The position numbers were made by a program, and so were the translations under genes. The notes beneath the pieces were generated by a model. It saw only the letters and a list, made by a program, of their open reading frames with translations, had not been told where the DNA came from and did not search any database. This document shows positions 21,315 through 30,313 of a stretch of 64,000 bases of DNA, one piece after another (the first letter of the stretch is position 1; every line of letters starts with the position of its first letter). The DNA is taken from NCBI GenBank assembly GCA_039613835.1, contig CP154827.1, positions 900,501 to 964,500 on the forward strand, given 5' to 3'. This DNA comes from Acetobacteraceae bacterium. Lineage in GTDB: Bacteria > Pseudomonadota > Alphaproteobacteria > Acetobacterales > Acetobacteraceae.

Positions 21315-21836
21315 ATGACACAACCAAGCAACGAACAGAACGAGAATTCAGGCGCAGCGCCGTCGGCCTTGTCGCTCTCTGTCAATGTTCAATTCATCAA
21401 AGATCTATCCTTCGAGGTTCCGAGCGGTGCGGCGACTTTCGCCTCCATTAAGGCGACACCGCAGATCGGCGTCAATATCGATGTGCAGGCGCATAAGCTC
21501 GACGATAAACAACCTGTTTATGAAGTCGCAATCGCCGTGAAAGCCGAGGCGCAGGAAGCCCCTGAGAAGGAAGGTGGTGTCCCGGGAAAACCGATTTTCA
21601 TTCTTGAACTGACTTATGCATCCGTCGTGACCATCGCCGACGCGCAGGAACAAACCATCGAACCTATCCTGCTGATCGAAGTGCCGCGCCTCCTCTTCCC
21701 CTTCGTGCGTAGTATCATCAGTGACGTTACGCGGGATGGCGGCTTTGCACCTGTTGTTCTGCATCCCATCGATTTTGTCGGGCTCTGGCAGAGCAAACGC
21801 GCGCAGCAATTTCCACAGACGGAAGGTAATGCCTGA
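21315..21836 (+). CDS. secB: Protein-export chaperone SecB
   Basis: Tetrameric cytosolic chaperone that keeps preproteins unfolded for SecA. The 173-residue product has the typical SecB core: LSVNVQFIKDLSFEVP near the start, and FPFVRSIISDVTRDGGFAPVVLHPIDF near the end (described in part, residues about 127-160). The start 27 codons into the open frame is preferred, because family similarity begins there and GGAATTGAG precedes the ATG. Followed by a terminator. Confidence 0.95.
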   Translation: MTQPSNEQNENSGAAPSALSLSVNVQFIKDLSFEVPSGAATFASIKATPQIGVNIDVQAHKLDDKQPVYEVAIAVKAEAQEAPEKEGGVPGKPIFILELTYASVVTIADAQEQTIEPILLIEVPRLLFPFVRSIISDVTRDGGFAPVVLHPIDFVGLWQSKRAQQFPQTEGNA

Positions 21837-21865
21837 AAGTCGCTGCAAGCACGATTTGATCAAGA

Positions 21866-21888
21866 CGCCCCACCCGGGCGCCTTTTTT
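21866..21888 (+). terminator. Terminator after secB
   Basis: CGCCC-CACCC-GGGCG hairpin (extendable past one mismatch) followed by six T residues. The convergent Hint gene ends at 21947. Confidence 0.65.
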
Positions 21889-21946
21889 CTGATGGGAGGT
21901 TGGAGATCGTGGCGTGCGTGTGTCACTGACCTCACCGGGTCCGCAG

Positions 21947-23092
21947 CTACGCCAGCGTCGACACGACATCATCCTCCGCGACATAGGGACCGAACGCTTT
22001 GATCTCAATCGCCAGAATGCGTGCCTGACCGTCCAGCAATTCCTCCATCGGCATCACGGCCTGCCCTGCTGTCCATCGCATTGCCTGCTCCGCCTCAACG
22101 TCATGCCAACCAAAAAGATTCGGCTCTGAAAGATGATGGGTCATCGCCTCCACGCGATCCGGGAAGATGACCGTAATTTCACCGATTAAAAGGCCGAGAT
22201 TCCGCCTGTCATCAGTGAAGGGTCTAACCACATCACACGGCCGCGCCGCAGGACTTCGGATGGATATGAATCCCTGAAGCGTTTCAACGTTAAACAGCAA
22301 GGTTCTGCCGTGATGCCGGATCGGCGCGACGGCCCTTCCACATGCGTCCACCACCTGGCAAGTGATTTCCTGTGATGGCTTCATGTCGAGCTTGCCCTCC
22401 TGTCGGAAGCCCATATGCGCCGCGCGCGCCTGAATGCCACGCGCAATCGGCTCGATATAGTCTGAGGTCACGATCTGCAGCGGCATATTCCCTGAAAGCG
22501 GCATCCCGGACGGTGACACGCGCTCATCCGTGACTTCGGAAACGCTCAAAATTGCTTCTTCTGTCGGGATGGCAGATCGGCATGGCAAGTTATTGGCCCA
22601 GACCACAGCATTTTCAACGGTTGCAAAATGACAATGGGTGCTTGAGGAAATCCCGTGATCGTAATAAATCGTCGCGCCGTTCTTAAGCCTGTGGGTCGGG
22701 ACAAGATAGGCGCCGAAAGCCACAAAATGTGCCGGCCCAACAAGTAAGTCACGGCACGGTACGTCATCGGCGATCGCACCTTGCATGATCCGGATCGGAA
22801 AACGGGAGAAGTCGTCATCTTTACCAGAACCGGCGGTCACCGTCTGGTGACCTGTTTGGATGACGTCGCAACCGGTCATTCTTCCATCGACAAGCGCTGC
22901 GATCCTGTCCCCGACAAGGATATCCTCAATGCGTTTTTCACCTGACAGGGTGCGAATCATTGTGCCGGCCAGGTAAGACTGGCGGTCTGTGACCGAATTC
23001 ACCCCGTCATGCGTGCTTTCTGAAGGAAGGGCGTCATCCTCCATCACGACTTGGGATAGCGTTTCTGCAGCAATTTCCGTCTTTGTCAGCAA
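21947..23092 (-). CDS. Hint-domain protein with Cys1 replaced
   Basis: A 381-residue protein with a Hint (Hedgehog/intein) domain of the kind widespread in Acetobacteraceae, starting about residue 39. The opening block reads SYLAGTMIRTLSGE, followed by EDILVGDRI and the LLVGPAHFV and VPTHRL segments that match the family's typical pattern of D-x-x-x-S-P-x-H and LVP-x-x-x-L-x-N. Usual members begin this block with Cys (CFLAGT-like), the self-cleavage nucleophile; here the residue is Ser. A Ser could still act as nucleophile, or the domain may be non-processing. No signal peptide was seen, and the function is unknown. It ends convergently with secB. Confidence 0.7.
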   Translation of the reverse strand: MLTKTEIAAETLSQVVMEDDALPSESTHDGVNSVTDRQSYLAGTMIRTLSGEKRIEDILVGDRIAALVDGRMTGCDVIQTGHQTVTAGSGKDDDFSRFPIRIMQGAIADDVPCRDLLVGPAHFVAFGAYLVPTHRLKNGATIYYDHGISSSTHCHFATVENAVVWANNLPCRSAIPTEEAILSVSEVTDERVSPSGMPLSGNMPLQIVTSDYIEPIARGIQARAAHMGFRQEGKLDMKPSQEITCQVVDACGRAVAPIRHHGRTLLFNVETLQGFISIRSPAARPCDVVRPFTDDRRNLGLLIGEITVIFPDRVEAMTHHLSEPNLFGWHDVEAEQAMRWTAGQAVMPMEELLDGQARILAIEIKAFGPYVAEDDVVSTLA

Positions 23093-23463
23093 AATCTGAA
23101 CTCCGCGTAACAGTTATATCGCCTGCGCCCGGGAGCAAAGCGTCTCCGGGCCACTTTATCGAGAGAGGGGGGACGCTGATGGCGGGATGAAATCTTTCCC
23201 ATTTCACCAGTGCGCCCTAGGATGCTCATCCAATCCGAATTTTATCATTTTTGATTGGCGTGAGCCCATACAGCGCTAAGCCAGCTGGGACCTGCCCCCT
23301 CTCCTGACAAGACCGGCACAGGACGTAAAAGCCTGTTGCATTGGGCGTTTCGTGACCGTTTTTTTAAAACATAACCCCCCTCATAAACTTGCGCTTTATT
23401 GATGTTTACTGTATAGTAATCGAATTCTATGACTAGAAAACAATAATAAAAAGGCATAAATTC
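23093..23463. other. AT-rich non-coding region before the toxin-like operon
   Basis: About 370 bases; base composition falls sharply toward AT in the last 120 bases. That part (TTTACTGTATAGTAATCG, 23404-23421) could hold a promoter for the two-gene operon, but no firm -35/-10 pair is called. A 91-codon frame on the minus strand here overlaps the operon and has no supporting features. Confidence 0.35.
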
Positions 23464-23861
23464 ATGAAAATTATAATGGCGGTCGCAATGTGCGTCTGCG
23501 CGATCTCTTCCCCGGCTCATGCAGGTGATGATCTTGAACAGTTATGTGCTGCGTTGTGTGGTAAATTTGATCACGGGCAGACTATTTTATATAATGGCAC
23601 AAGCGTCACCGATGTCATCGGTGCCAAATTAGGCCCGAGTTGGGGAGCCACATTCAAAATCGGCGGCGGCGATCTCGGCACGAATTACTGGCATTACACC
23701 ATTAAAAATGACAATCCCTGGGCGTATGACGTCGCGAAAAGGCGTATCTAACCGGCGTGAAGACCGATATCTGCGTCGCTCAAAGCACGCTCGACCCAAG
23801 TATTGATGAGCTTGTCGGCATCAGATTATCTGAGTCAACCCTGGCGAGAAAACACGCATGA
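23464..23861 (+). pseudogene. Small secreted protein, candidate toxin B subunit, frameshifted
   Basis: The open part encodes 95 residues with a clear signal peptide (MKIIMAVAMCVCAISSPAHA, cleavage after AHA). It stops at 23749. Adding one A to the AAAA run at 23737-23740 continues it as KKAYLTGVKTDICVAQ and LVGIRLSES to a TGA at 23859-23861. That TGA overlaps the ATG of the next gene (ATGA), which strongly supports the restored frame. The restored mature protein would be about 112 residues. The segment DVAKKAYLTGVKTDICV resembles the helix-strand of pertussis/subtilase-type B subunits such as PltB (DQARYFYSTG then VRIHV). With the ADP-ribosyltransferase downstream, a receptor-binding B subunit is a reasonable inference, not proven. 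Confidence 0.55.
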
Positions 23862-24596
23862 GCAGCGCATCGCTTATCAACAGGCTTATCGTTACTTCAA
23901 TGGTCATTTTCAGCTTCTCTTGCGCGTACGCGTTACCGGTTAAGAAAGTATTCCGCGCTGAATCGAGACCCCCTTCTGAAGTATTCGATTCCGGCTTTAC
24001 GCCCTGGGGAAATAATATCAATGTCAATGCACATATATTGGGGTTCAGTGGCGGGAGGGGCAGTCGCGATTCAGCCCTTATCCCTACGACGTCCAACTCC
24101 GATATTGTACGTAGATTTGCCATCGACCTGCTTAATGTCGCGCGTGACGCCACAAGTTACATTTGTAATATCCAGCCTGACGCGAATTTCTATTCGGCAT
24201 CGACGTCGATCTATAATATTTACGAGCACGCGACGCCACCGTGACGCGTTTCAGACCAGATGAGAGCCACCATGGTGCGAGAACAGGAATGGTTTGTGCC
24301 CTTTCCACATACCGACCGAGCAAATTCAGTCTGTGACGATCTTCACACGCGTTGGAGGCGTCATCCATGAAACCACGATAGATAATGATCACTACGTGCC
24401 TGGTGACACGCAATCAAACAATGATCCCTACCTGTCGACGCACCAATATCCGATCACAAGTGGCCCTATCAGAACATTGGGAGCAAGCATGACGAATATT
24501 GACACAGAACAACCCGGCAACAGGTGGCCTCTCCCCACCGCCACCCCTTCAACCTTATTAAATTGCTTCGGATGCGTGTTTCATTCTGAGTTGTGA
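23858..24596 (+). pseudogene. Pertussis toxin S1-like ADP-ribosyltransferase (A subunit), broken
   Basis: A signal peptide (cleavage near AYA) is followed by VFRAESRPPSEVFDSGF, WGNNINVNAHI, a TTS motif and ANFYSASTSIYNIY. These closely follow pertussis S1, including the NAD-binding Arg, the His of the H35 position and the NFYGA-type segment. The frame ends at TGA 24242-24244. Reading on gives VREQEWFVPF, whose second Glu aligns with catalytic Glu129. One extra C near 24305 must then be removed to continue HIPTEQIQSVTIF and YVPGDTQ, which match IPPENIRRVTRV and YVSQQT of S1. All three catalytic positions are thus still encoded, but behind one nonsense codon and one frameshift. The ATGA overlap with the preceding gene marks an operon. 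The region is AT-richer than the core genes, suggesting acquisition by transfer. Confidence 0.82.
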
Positions 24597-24974
24597 TTTA
24601 CTGTCAACCGTCGTGCACTCACGTGCACGGTGTGGCGGGGGATGATGGCTCGACCTTTTAAGAGACGAGGCACATAGCTTCCAGCTTTGCCGCGCTTTGA
24701 AGCCGAGCGTAGCACCGAGCAGCTTGAAATAGATAATCCAAAAATTTCAGACGAAGTCGTTGCTTCAAACGCGTCTTTGTTTAAATAAATGTAAATGTTA
24801 ATAGTCGGGAGTAATCTCTATAGGACAATTATAATGAACAAGATGGGTGTGATTAAGCTAATAGGTTCCAAACGTTTGAAGAGCGTGTCCCTCTTCGTCG
24901 AGACTATTTTTCGGTCCATCTCGGAAATTCTTCCCGCCTATCGCGTCGTCCATCGCACACGGTCACCGTTCTTG
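24597..24974. other. Non-coding stretch between toxin remnant and protease gene
   Basis: About 380 bases of mixed composition. The short repeated CGTGCAC at 24611-24626 makes a small palindromic cluster. A fragment in one frame near 24690-24788 ends shortly before a longer possible start (24795) of the next gene, and its origin is not recognised. Confidence 0.35.
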
Positions 24975-26033
24975 ATGGATACTTTGAAAGCGCTTCTACG
25001 TCCTGCCTTCATCCTATTGACCGTCTCTAAATGTCTCGGCGCGCCGGTTTTCCCTGATAAAAAAGCCAATTGTTCTCCATTCAAATGGAAAAATGATGGA
25101 GGGAATGAAAAAGCCTCAATGGAGATCCAGGCTATCATAAATAATCGTTCCGCACAGATGCAACTCGATACAGGAATTTACAACAATATCATTTATAAAA
25201 ATTGGAAAGGTCTCGCTGATCAAAATGAGGACGGTAGACTGCCTCGCTTTTCCGCTAGAGTTCTCCTCGGACAGATCGAACCTAAGAAAGCTTCATTCTC
25301 GGTGGATCGCGCGATCGCCGACGATCAATTTGATGGTTCTCTTGGTTTAGTGAACCTGATCGAAAAAGTGAGCGTAATCGACTATCCTGACAAGCTCTTT
25401 TGTCTATTCGATGTCGATTCATTTCCGGCCTCTCAGCTTCCCGGGACGCAATGGATAAAAGGTGAACTCCGCGATAATCACCTTCTCCTACCGCTGAAAT
25501 TAGGGAATTTAGGAAGTCGATTTTACGGTTGTGATACGGGGTCTAGTCTCTTTCCTTTGATCGTCGACTTGGACAATTGGAAAGTCCTGACCAACCTTGA
25601 ACGCCCACATGATGCCGCAATTCATACACAAGTTGGCGCCTTCGGGAAAAGCCTCACTTTAGACGGAGAAGGGCTCAGCTCTTCAATTTCTGAAACTGCA
25701 CCTTTTGAAATTGGATACGCTTTTACAATCCGGGGTCAACCGAGACGCTTCAAAGAACGACTTTCAGGCGTAAGCGGCATCATCGGAAATCAACCTTTCC
25801 TTTCTAAAGTCGTCATTTTAGATTTGACAAAGCCAGATGCGCGCTTCGGCATAGCCCCTCCACCCATTCGTCCAAGAGAAGGCTCGAAAGTCAGTCGGGA
25901 CGGTTTTGCCGATCTTGGCACCGCATTATCCCCATTTATTTCCCAAAACGGGGGCCGTCGCGCGAGTTGCAAATGTAATGGCAATGTAAAACTATTGAAG
26001 AAACTAAGATGCCCCAAAAACGGCCATTTCTGA
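24975..26033 (+). CDS. Secreted two-lobed aspartic protease-like protein
   Basis: About 352 residues from the chosen ATG, which starts a signal peptide (MDTLKALLRPAFILLTVSK, cleavage near LGA). The mature chain holds two aspartic-protease signatures. Lobe 1 has MQLDTGIYNNIIY and, later, DGSLGL. Lobe 2 has GCDTGSSLFPLIVD and, later, SGIIGNQPFL. DTG triads paired with hydrophobic-Gly motifs twice in one chain suggest a pepsin-like single-chain protease built from retropepsin-type lobes. A longer frame from 24795 would add 60 basic residues before the signal and is less likely. The codon use is AT-rich, as in the toxin remnant next door. Unlike its neighbour the frame is intact. The substrate is unknown. 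Confidence 0.6.
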   Translation: MDTLKALLRPAFILLTVSKCLGAPVFPDKKANCSPFKWKNDGGNEKASMEIQAIINNRSAQMQLDTGIYNNIIYKNWKGLADQNEDGRLPRFSARVLLGQIEPKKASFSVDRAIADDQFDGSLGLVNLIEKVSVIDYPDKLFCLFDVDSFPASQLPGTQWIKGELRDNHLLLPLKLGNLGSRFYGCDTGSSLFPLIVDLDNWKVLTNLERPHDAAIHTQVGAFGKSLTLDGEGLSSSISETAPFEIGYAFTIRGQPRRFKERLSGVSGIIGNQPFLSKVVILDLTKPDARFGIAPPPIRPREGSKVSRDGFADLGTALSPFISQNGGRRASCKCNGNVKLLKKLRCPKNGHF

Positions 26034-26248
26034 TCAATCGCGCCGTCCGATCAGCATGGACCTGCTCACGCCTAATACCGCGTGAAACCGCCTCTAATTC
26101 GATTTTAGGAGTAGCTCTAAAACGAACCTAAAACGCAAGGTCGTATTTCGCCCAAAAGTGAAAAACCTGATTGCCCCTTACAGCCGGACGTCGCGTGCAG
26201 CATGGCGTGAATCAAGCCCGCTCTGGCGGGATGCGCAATAATGCCCGG

Positions 26249-26338
<90 letters not shown>

Positions 26339-26411
26339 ATACGGAGACACTCTTTGCCGAAAAGCGCGTTCAAACGCAAGTCCCGTTTCCTGACGGTGTG
26401 TCGTTACGGCT

Positions 26412-27515
26412 TCAGCCTGGCGCGGCATGGTTGGGGCGCATGTCATCCAGCGGCCATCTTGGGCGGGGTGCGACGTTGAGGTCGTTTATATCCGCGGCGG
26501 GGTGCGTCCGTCTTTTCTGCCATGCGGTCCACGCGATCATGACAGCATTATCTGTGCAATATCGCACAGGCGGGACAAAGAGCGGGAGGCCGCCTTCCTG
26601 CGCCACCGCCTCTATGGACGAGCGTATTGCCTGATTGGCGGCAACGCCACCGGCCACGACAATATTTTTCGCCTCGGGAAAAGCCGACAGCGCGTTTCTG
26701 ACGCGATCCGCCATGACGCGCGCGACACTGGCCTGAAAGCTGGCTGCGATATTGGCGGCATCCCGGCGAGTGAGCGCTTCCGCCCCGAAACGGGAAACAA
26801 CCCGGGACACGGCTGTTTTCAGTCCGGAAAATGAAAAATCACACCCCGCGCGCCCGATGAGGGGACGTGGGAAATCCCATTGACGTGCATCCCCCTCCCG
26901 CGCAAGCATTTCCAGAGCCGGGCCACCAGGCCAGCCGAGGCCCAGCATCTTCGCCACTTTATCAAAAGCCTCACCGGCCGCATCATCAATCGTGCCTCCT
27001 AAAAGGGTGTAATCCCCGATATTGCGCACGGCGACGCACTGGCAATGCCCACCGGAGACCAGCAGAAGCAGAAAGGGAAAGGGCGCCCCCCCGCCCAGCA
27101 TAAGCGGCCATGTCGCCATCAGCGCATGGGCCTCAATATGGTTGATCGCGATAAAAGGCCGGTTCATGGCCAGGGCGAGGCCTTTGGCATAATGACTGCC
27201 GACGATCAAACCACCAATCAGCCCGGGGCCTGTTGTTGCCGCGAAGGCGCCCATATCTGAAAGTCGATATCCCGCATCGGAAAGACATTGCGAGACGAGG
27301 TCCGGCAAATGCGCAAGATGGGCGCGCGCCGCAATTTCCGGAACAACCCCACCCAGCGCCGCGTGTTCATTCTGGGAATAGATCCGGTCCGCGCAGATCT
27401 GACCATCGGGCAACATGATGGCGCAGGCCGTGTCATCGCATGAAGATTCGATTGCGAGGATCGGAGCACGCCCGTCAATGGCGGCAGAAGAGTCAGAGGA
27501 AAGCGACGAGGTCAT
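26412..27515 (-). CDS. tsaD: tRNA N6-adenosine threonylcarbamoyltransferase
   Basis: Transfers threonylcarbamoyl to A37 of ANN-decoding tRNAs together with TsaB and TsaE. The 367-residue product has ILAIESSCDDTACAI at the start and the metal-binding NHIEAHALM motif near residue 125. The ASKHA-type nucleotide site lies in LLVSGGHCQCV and the VVAGGVAANQAIR block near the end. Intact and divergent from hemC, with about 120 bases between them. Confidence 0.96.
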   Translation of the reverse strand: MTSSLSSDSSAAIDGRAPILAIESSCDDTACAIMLPDGQICADRIYSQNEHAALGGVVPEIAARAHLAHLPDLVSQCLSDAGYRLSDMGAFAATTGPGLIGGLIVGSHYAKGLALAMNRPFIAINHIEAHALMATWPLMLGGGAPFPFLLLLVSGGHCQCVAVRNIGDYTLLGGTIDDAAGEAFDKVAKMLGLGWPGGPALEMLAREGDARQWDFPRPLIGRAGCDFSFSGLKTAVSRVVSRFGAEALTRRDAANIAASFQASVARVMADRVRNALSAFPEAKNIVVAGGVAANQAIRSSIEAVAQEGGLPLFVPPVRYCTDNAVMIAWTAWQKRRTHPAADINDLNVAPRPRWPLDDMRPNHAAPG

Positions 27516-27633
27516 CTCATCATGTTACGTCATTGCTTAACTTTAAGTAACAATTTTCCGTCCGACGGAGAGAATACTTTCTTTTAAACCCTGAACGCAC
27601 GATAACGCCATTGATCAGATTGAGCTTGAAATT

Positions 27634-28728
27634 GTGAAGAGCGCACTTCAGAAAGTCGCCGCTGAGGCGATGAAACGCCGCGCCATGGGTCGCGCCCATG
27701 TTTCGGAGGCACGTCGCGCCCTCCTCCTTCGCGTCGGCACGCGTGGTTCACCCCTGGCCCTCGTGCAGACGCGCACCTTCCTGACTCGTCTGACGCGTTT
27801 CTGCCCGATTTTGCGGGATCTCGGTGCGTTTCAGGAGCACAAGATTTCAACAACGGGTGATCGCGTTCAGTCTCGCGCCCTCGCCGAAATCGGGGGTAAA
27901 GGACTGTTCGCAAAGGAAATTCACGAGGCTTTGATCGAAGGGCGGATCGACTTCGCCGTTCACAGCCTCAAGGACCTGGAGACGAAACTCCCCCACGGCC
28001 TGGCGCTCGCCTGCACGCTCAAGCGGGAGGATGCGCGCGACGCGCTGATCGTCCATCCGCGCCTGCGGGAAAAAGCGCACGCCATCGTCGCGGCGGGGGG
28101 TGACCCTCTCGATGTGCTGCCACAAAATGCCATGATTGGCTGCGCCTCCGTCCGTCGACAGGCGCAATTGCGATATAAACGCCCGGACCTTCGCTTCTGC
28201 CTCCTGAGGGGCAATGTACAGACACGGCTTGACAAGCTTGCAGGCGACACGTGCGACGCAACAATGCTGGCCTATGCCGGGCTGAAGCGCCTCAGTATGG
28301 AAGACCGGGCCGATGTCGTGCTCAGCACGGATGATATGATCCCCGCGGCCGGGCAGGGTATTGTCGGTGTCACCGTACGCAGCGCGGATACGGAGCTTAA
28401 GGAGCTTCTCCTCGCGATTGAAGACCCGGAAGCCCGCGCCGTCGCCACGGCGGAACGCGCCCTACTCGACGCGCTTGACGGCTCCTGCCGTACACCGATC
28501 GGCGGATATGCGCGGCTGCGCCCCCGCCCCGGACACATCCCGCGCACCGTGCTTGAGGATTATGAAATTGTGCTGACAGGCATTGTTGCGCGTGAGGATG
28601 GCAGTTTCTACCTCCAGAAAGAAGTTGCCGGCGCGCCGGAAGATGCGGAGCAACTTGGCCTGGCGCTTGGCGATGCATTAAGAGCAGAAGCGCCTGAGGA
28701 TATATTTCTGGATGACACGCCAGGCTGA
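27634..28728 (+). CDS. hemC: Porphobilinogen deaminase (hydroxymethylbilane synthase)
   Basis: Polymerises four porphobilinogens to hydroxymethylbilane. Family similarity begins at LLLRVGTRGSPLALVQT. The dipyrromethane-cofactor Cys is in LDGSCRTPIGGYA, and the substrate loop around HSLKDLETKLP is present. The frame opens at a GTG, giving 364 residues, about 50 more than usual; later ATGs at 27670 or 27685 are equally plausible starts, as none has a convincing ribosome site. The end overlaps hemD by 17 bases, indicating a hemC-hemD operon. Confidence 0.94.
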   Translation: MKSALQKVAAEAMKRRAMGRAHVSEARRALLLRVGTRGSPLALVQTRTFLTRLTRFCPILRDLGAFQEHKISTTGDRVQSRALAEIGGKGLFAKEIHEALIEGRIDFAVHSLKDLETKLPHGLALACTLKREDARDALIVHPRLREKAHAIVAAGGDPLDVLPQNAMIGCASVRRQAQLRYKRPDLRFCLLRGNVQTRLDKLAGDTCDATMLAYAGLKRLSMEDRADVVLSTDDMIPAAGQGIVGVTVRSADTELKELLLAIEDPEARAVATAERALLDALDGSCRTPIGGYARLRPRPGHIPRTVLEDYEIVLTGIVAREDGSFYLQKEVAGAPEDAEQLGLALGDALRAEAPEDIFLDDTPG

Positions 28729-29455
28729 AAGATACGCCGTCATCGTGACGCGCCCCGCCCCCGGGGCTGAAAAAACCTGCCGACAGGTTGCGGCTTTAGG
28801 CTGGTATGTCATCTGGCACCCTCTCTTACAGATTGAAGCCACCCCACGCCCTGTCCCTTCGGGGCGTTTCACGCAACTGGTCGTTACCAGCGCCCAGGCC
28901 ATCCCCGCACTCGGTGACATCGCACGAGATATACCGGTCTGTGCCGTTGGGGCCGCGACAGCCGCGCGCCTCCGTACGCACGACTTCACCAACATCGCCA
29001 CCTGCGCGGGAAACGCGGCATCCATCGTGACGCATCTTGGGTCAGCGCCACCATCGGGGCGTCTTCTCTTCCCCACCGGGGCGCAACTGGGCCTGAAACT
29101 GACGCGTGCGCTTCAGGAGCGTGGCTGGGATGTCGTGCGATATCTCACTTATCGGAGCCGACCGGTCACGTCACTTTCTGATTCGCTTATGTCGCAGATA
29201 CGATCAAATGCAGTTGACGCCATCATGTTTTTTTCTTCCAGGACCGCATCTGCCTGGGTCAAGGCCGCGTCGGTCAGTGGCGTCGATACGCGCAACCTGC
29301 GCGCCATCACCCTATCTGCTGCCATCGCGGCACACCTGAAACCCTCTGACTGGCGGGAAATCTCCGTCAGCGACGCGCCGGATCATGACGCGATCCTCCA
29401 ACGTCTCGGCCCCGCGCCGCAGACAAAGCGTGACGGATGCGCCGAATTTCCGTAA
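28712..29455 (+). CDS. hemD: Uroporphyrinogen-III synthase
   Basis: Cyclises hydroxymethylbilane with inversion of ring D. The 247-residue protein has low primary similarity, as is normal for the family, but its two-lobed layout is recognisable: VTRPAPGAEKTCR at the start, VTSAQAIPAL, and a second lobe with FFSSRTASAWVKA (about residues 170-182). Overlap with hemC supports the call. rlmJ and gpsA follow on the same strand with little spacing. Confidence 0.88.
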   Translation: MTRQAERYAVIVTRPAPGAEKTCRQVAALGWYVIWHPLLQIEATPRPVPSGRFTQLVVTSAQAIPALGDIARDIPVCAVGAATAARLRTHDFTNIATCAGNAASIVTHLGSAPPSGRLLFPTGAQLGLKLTRALQERGWDVVRYLTYRSRPVTSLSDSLMSQIRSNAVDAIMFFSSRTASAWVKAASVSGVDTRNLRAITLSAAIAAHLKPSDWREISVSDAPDHDAILQRLGPAPQTKRDGCAEFP

Positions 29456-29464
29456 AGCCTGAGC

Positions 29465-30313
29465 ATGAATTACCGTCACGCATTTCACGCCGGAAATTTC
29501 GCCGATGTCGTCAAACATGCGCTTTTGATTGGCCTGCTGGCGCATTTCAAAAGCAAGGATGCCGGTTTCGCCGTACTCGACACACATGCGGGCAAAGGCA
29601 TTTATGAGCTGAACGCCGAGGAAGGGCAAAATACGGGGGAATGGCGCGACGGGATTGGCCGCCTCATCCCCCCGCGAATCGCGCATGGCGCCGCATTACC
29701 GGATGTATTGACACCTTACATCAATGTCATGCGCCGTTTTGGCGCGCCGCAATCCTACCCTGGTTCCCCCAGCTTGATCGCGTCACTTTTACGCCCGCAA
29801 GATGCGCTGATTTGCTCCGAGCTGCACCCCGATGATGCCGTCGCGCTGGCGCGTCTCTTCCGAAGCAACCGACAGGTCAGTGTGCACCATCTTGACGGTT
29901 ACCGTGCGGTCAAAGCCTTTCTGCCGCCCCGCCTCATCGGGCGCGGGCTGGTCTTGATTGACCCACCCTTCGAAAAAACAAATGAGTTCGATCGGCTCCG
30001 CGCGGCGATTTTTATGGCGCGTCGGCGCTTCCCGGCCTCGGTGGTCGCGGCATGGTATCCGATCAAACATCGCGCCCCTGTTCGGGAGTTTCAGGATATG
30101 CTGATCGAGACGGGTCTCAAGAAACTTCTGACCTGCGAATTTCTGCTTAACCCGCCGACGGACCCGACACGCCTGAATGGATGCGGCCTTTTAGTGGCGA
30201 ATCCGCATTATCGATTTGATGAAAATGGGCGCCACATTCTTGAAGCACTCGCACCTTATCTGCAGCAGGAGGAGCCGCCTGAAATCTCCATCCGCTGGTT
30301 GGTGGAAGCATGA
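29465..30313 (+). CDS. rlmJ: 23S rRNA (adenine2030-N6)-methyltransferase
   Basis: Methylates A2030 of 23S rRNA. The 282-residue product opens with MNYRHAFHAGNFADVVKHA, a hallmark of RlmJ. It has the LDTHAGKGIYEL AdoMet-binding segment and the catalytic DPPFE motif near residue 165. It lies 9 bases after hemD and its stop overlaps the gpsA start by 4 bases (ATGA), so the hemCD-rlmJ-gpsA genes look like one operon. Confidence 0.94.
   Translation: MNYRHAFHAGNFADVVKHALLIGLLAHFKSKDAGFAVLDTHAGKGIYELNAEEGQNTGEWRDGIGRLIPPRIAHGAALPDVLTPYINVMRRFGAPQSYPGSPSLIASLLRPQDALICSELHPDDAVALARLFRSNRQVSVHHLDGYRAVKAFLPPRLIGRGLVLIDPPFEKTNEFDRLRAAIFMARRRFPASVVAAWYPIKHRAPVREFQDMLIETGLKKLLTCEFLLNPPTDPTRLNGCGLLVANPHYRFDENGRHILEALAPYLQQEEPPEISIRWLVEA

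Noticed and set aside
23245..23520. A 91-codon minus-strand frame at the start of the toxin-like operon
   Set aside because: It overlaps the signal peptide of the B-subunit candidate, lacks a ribosome site and has no recognisable features.
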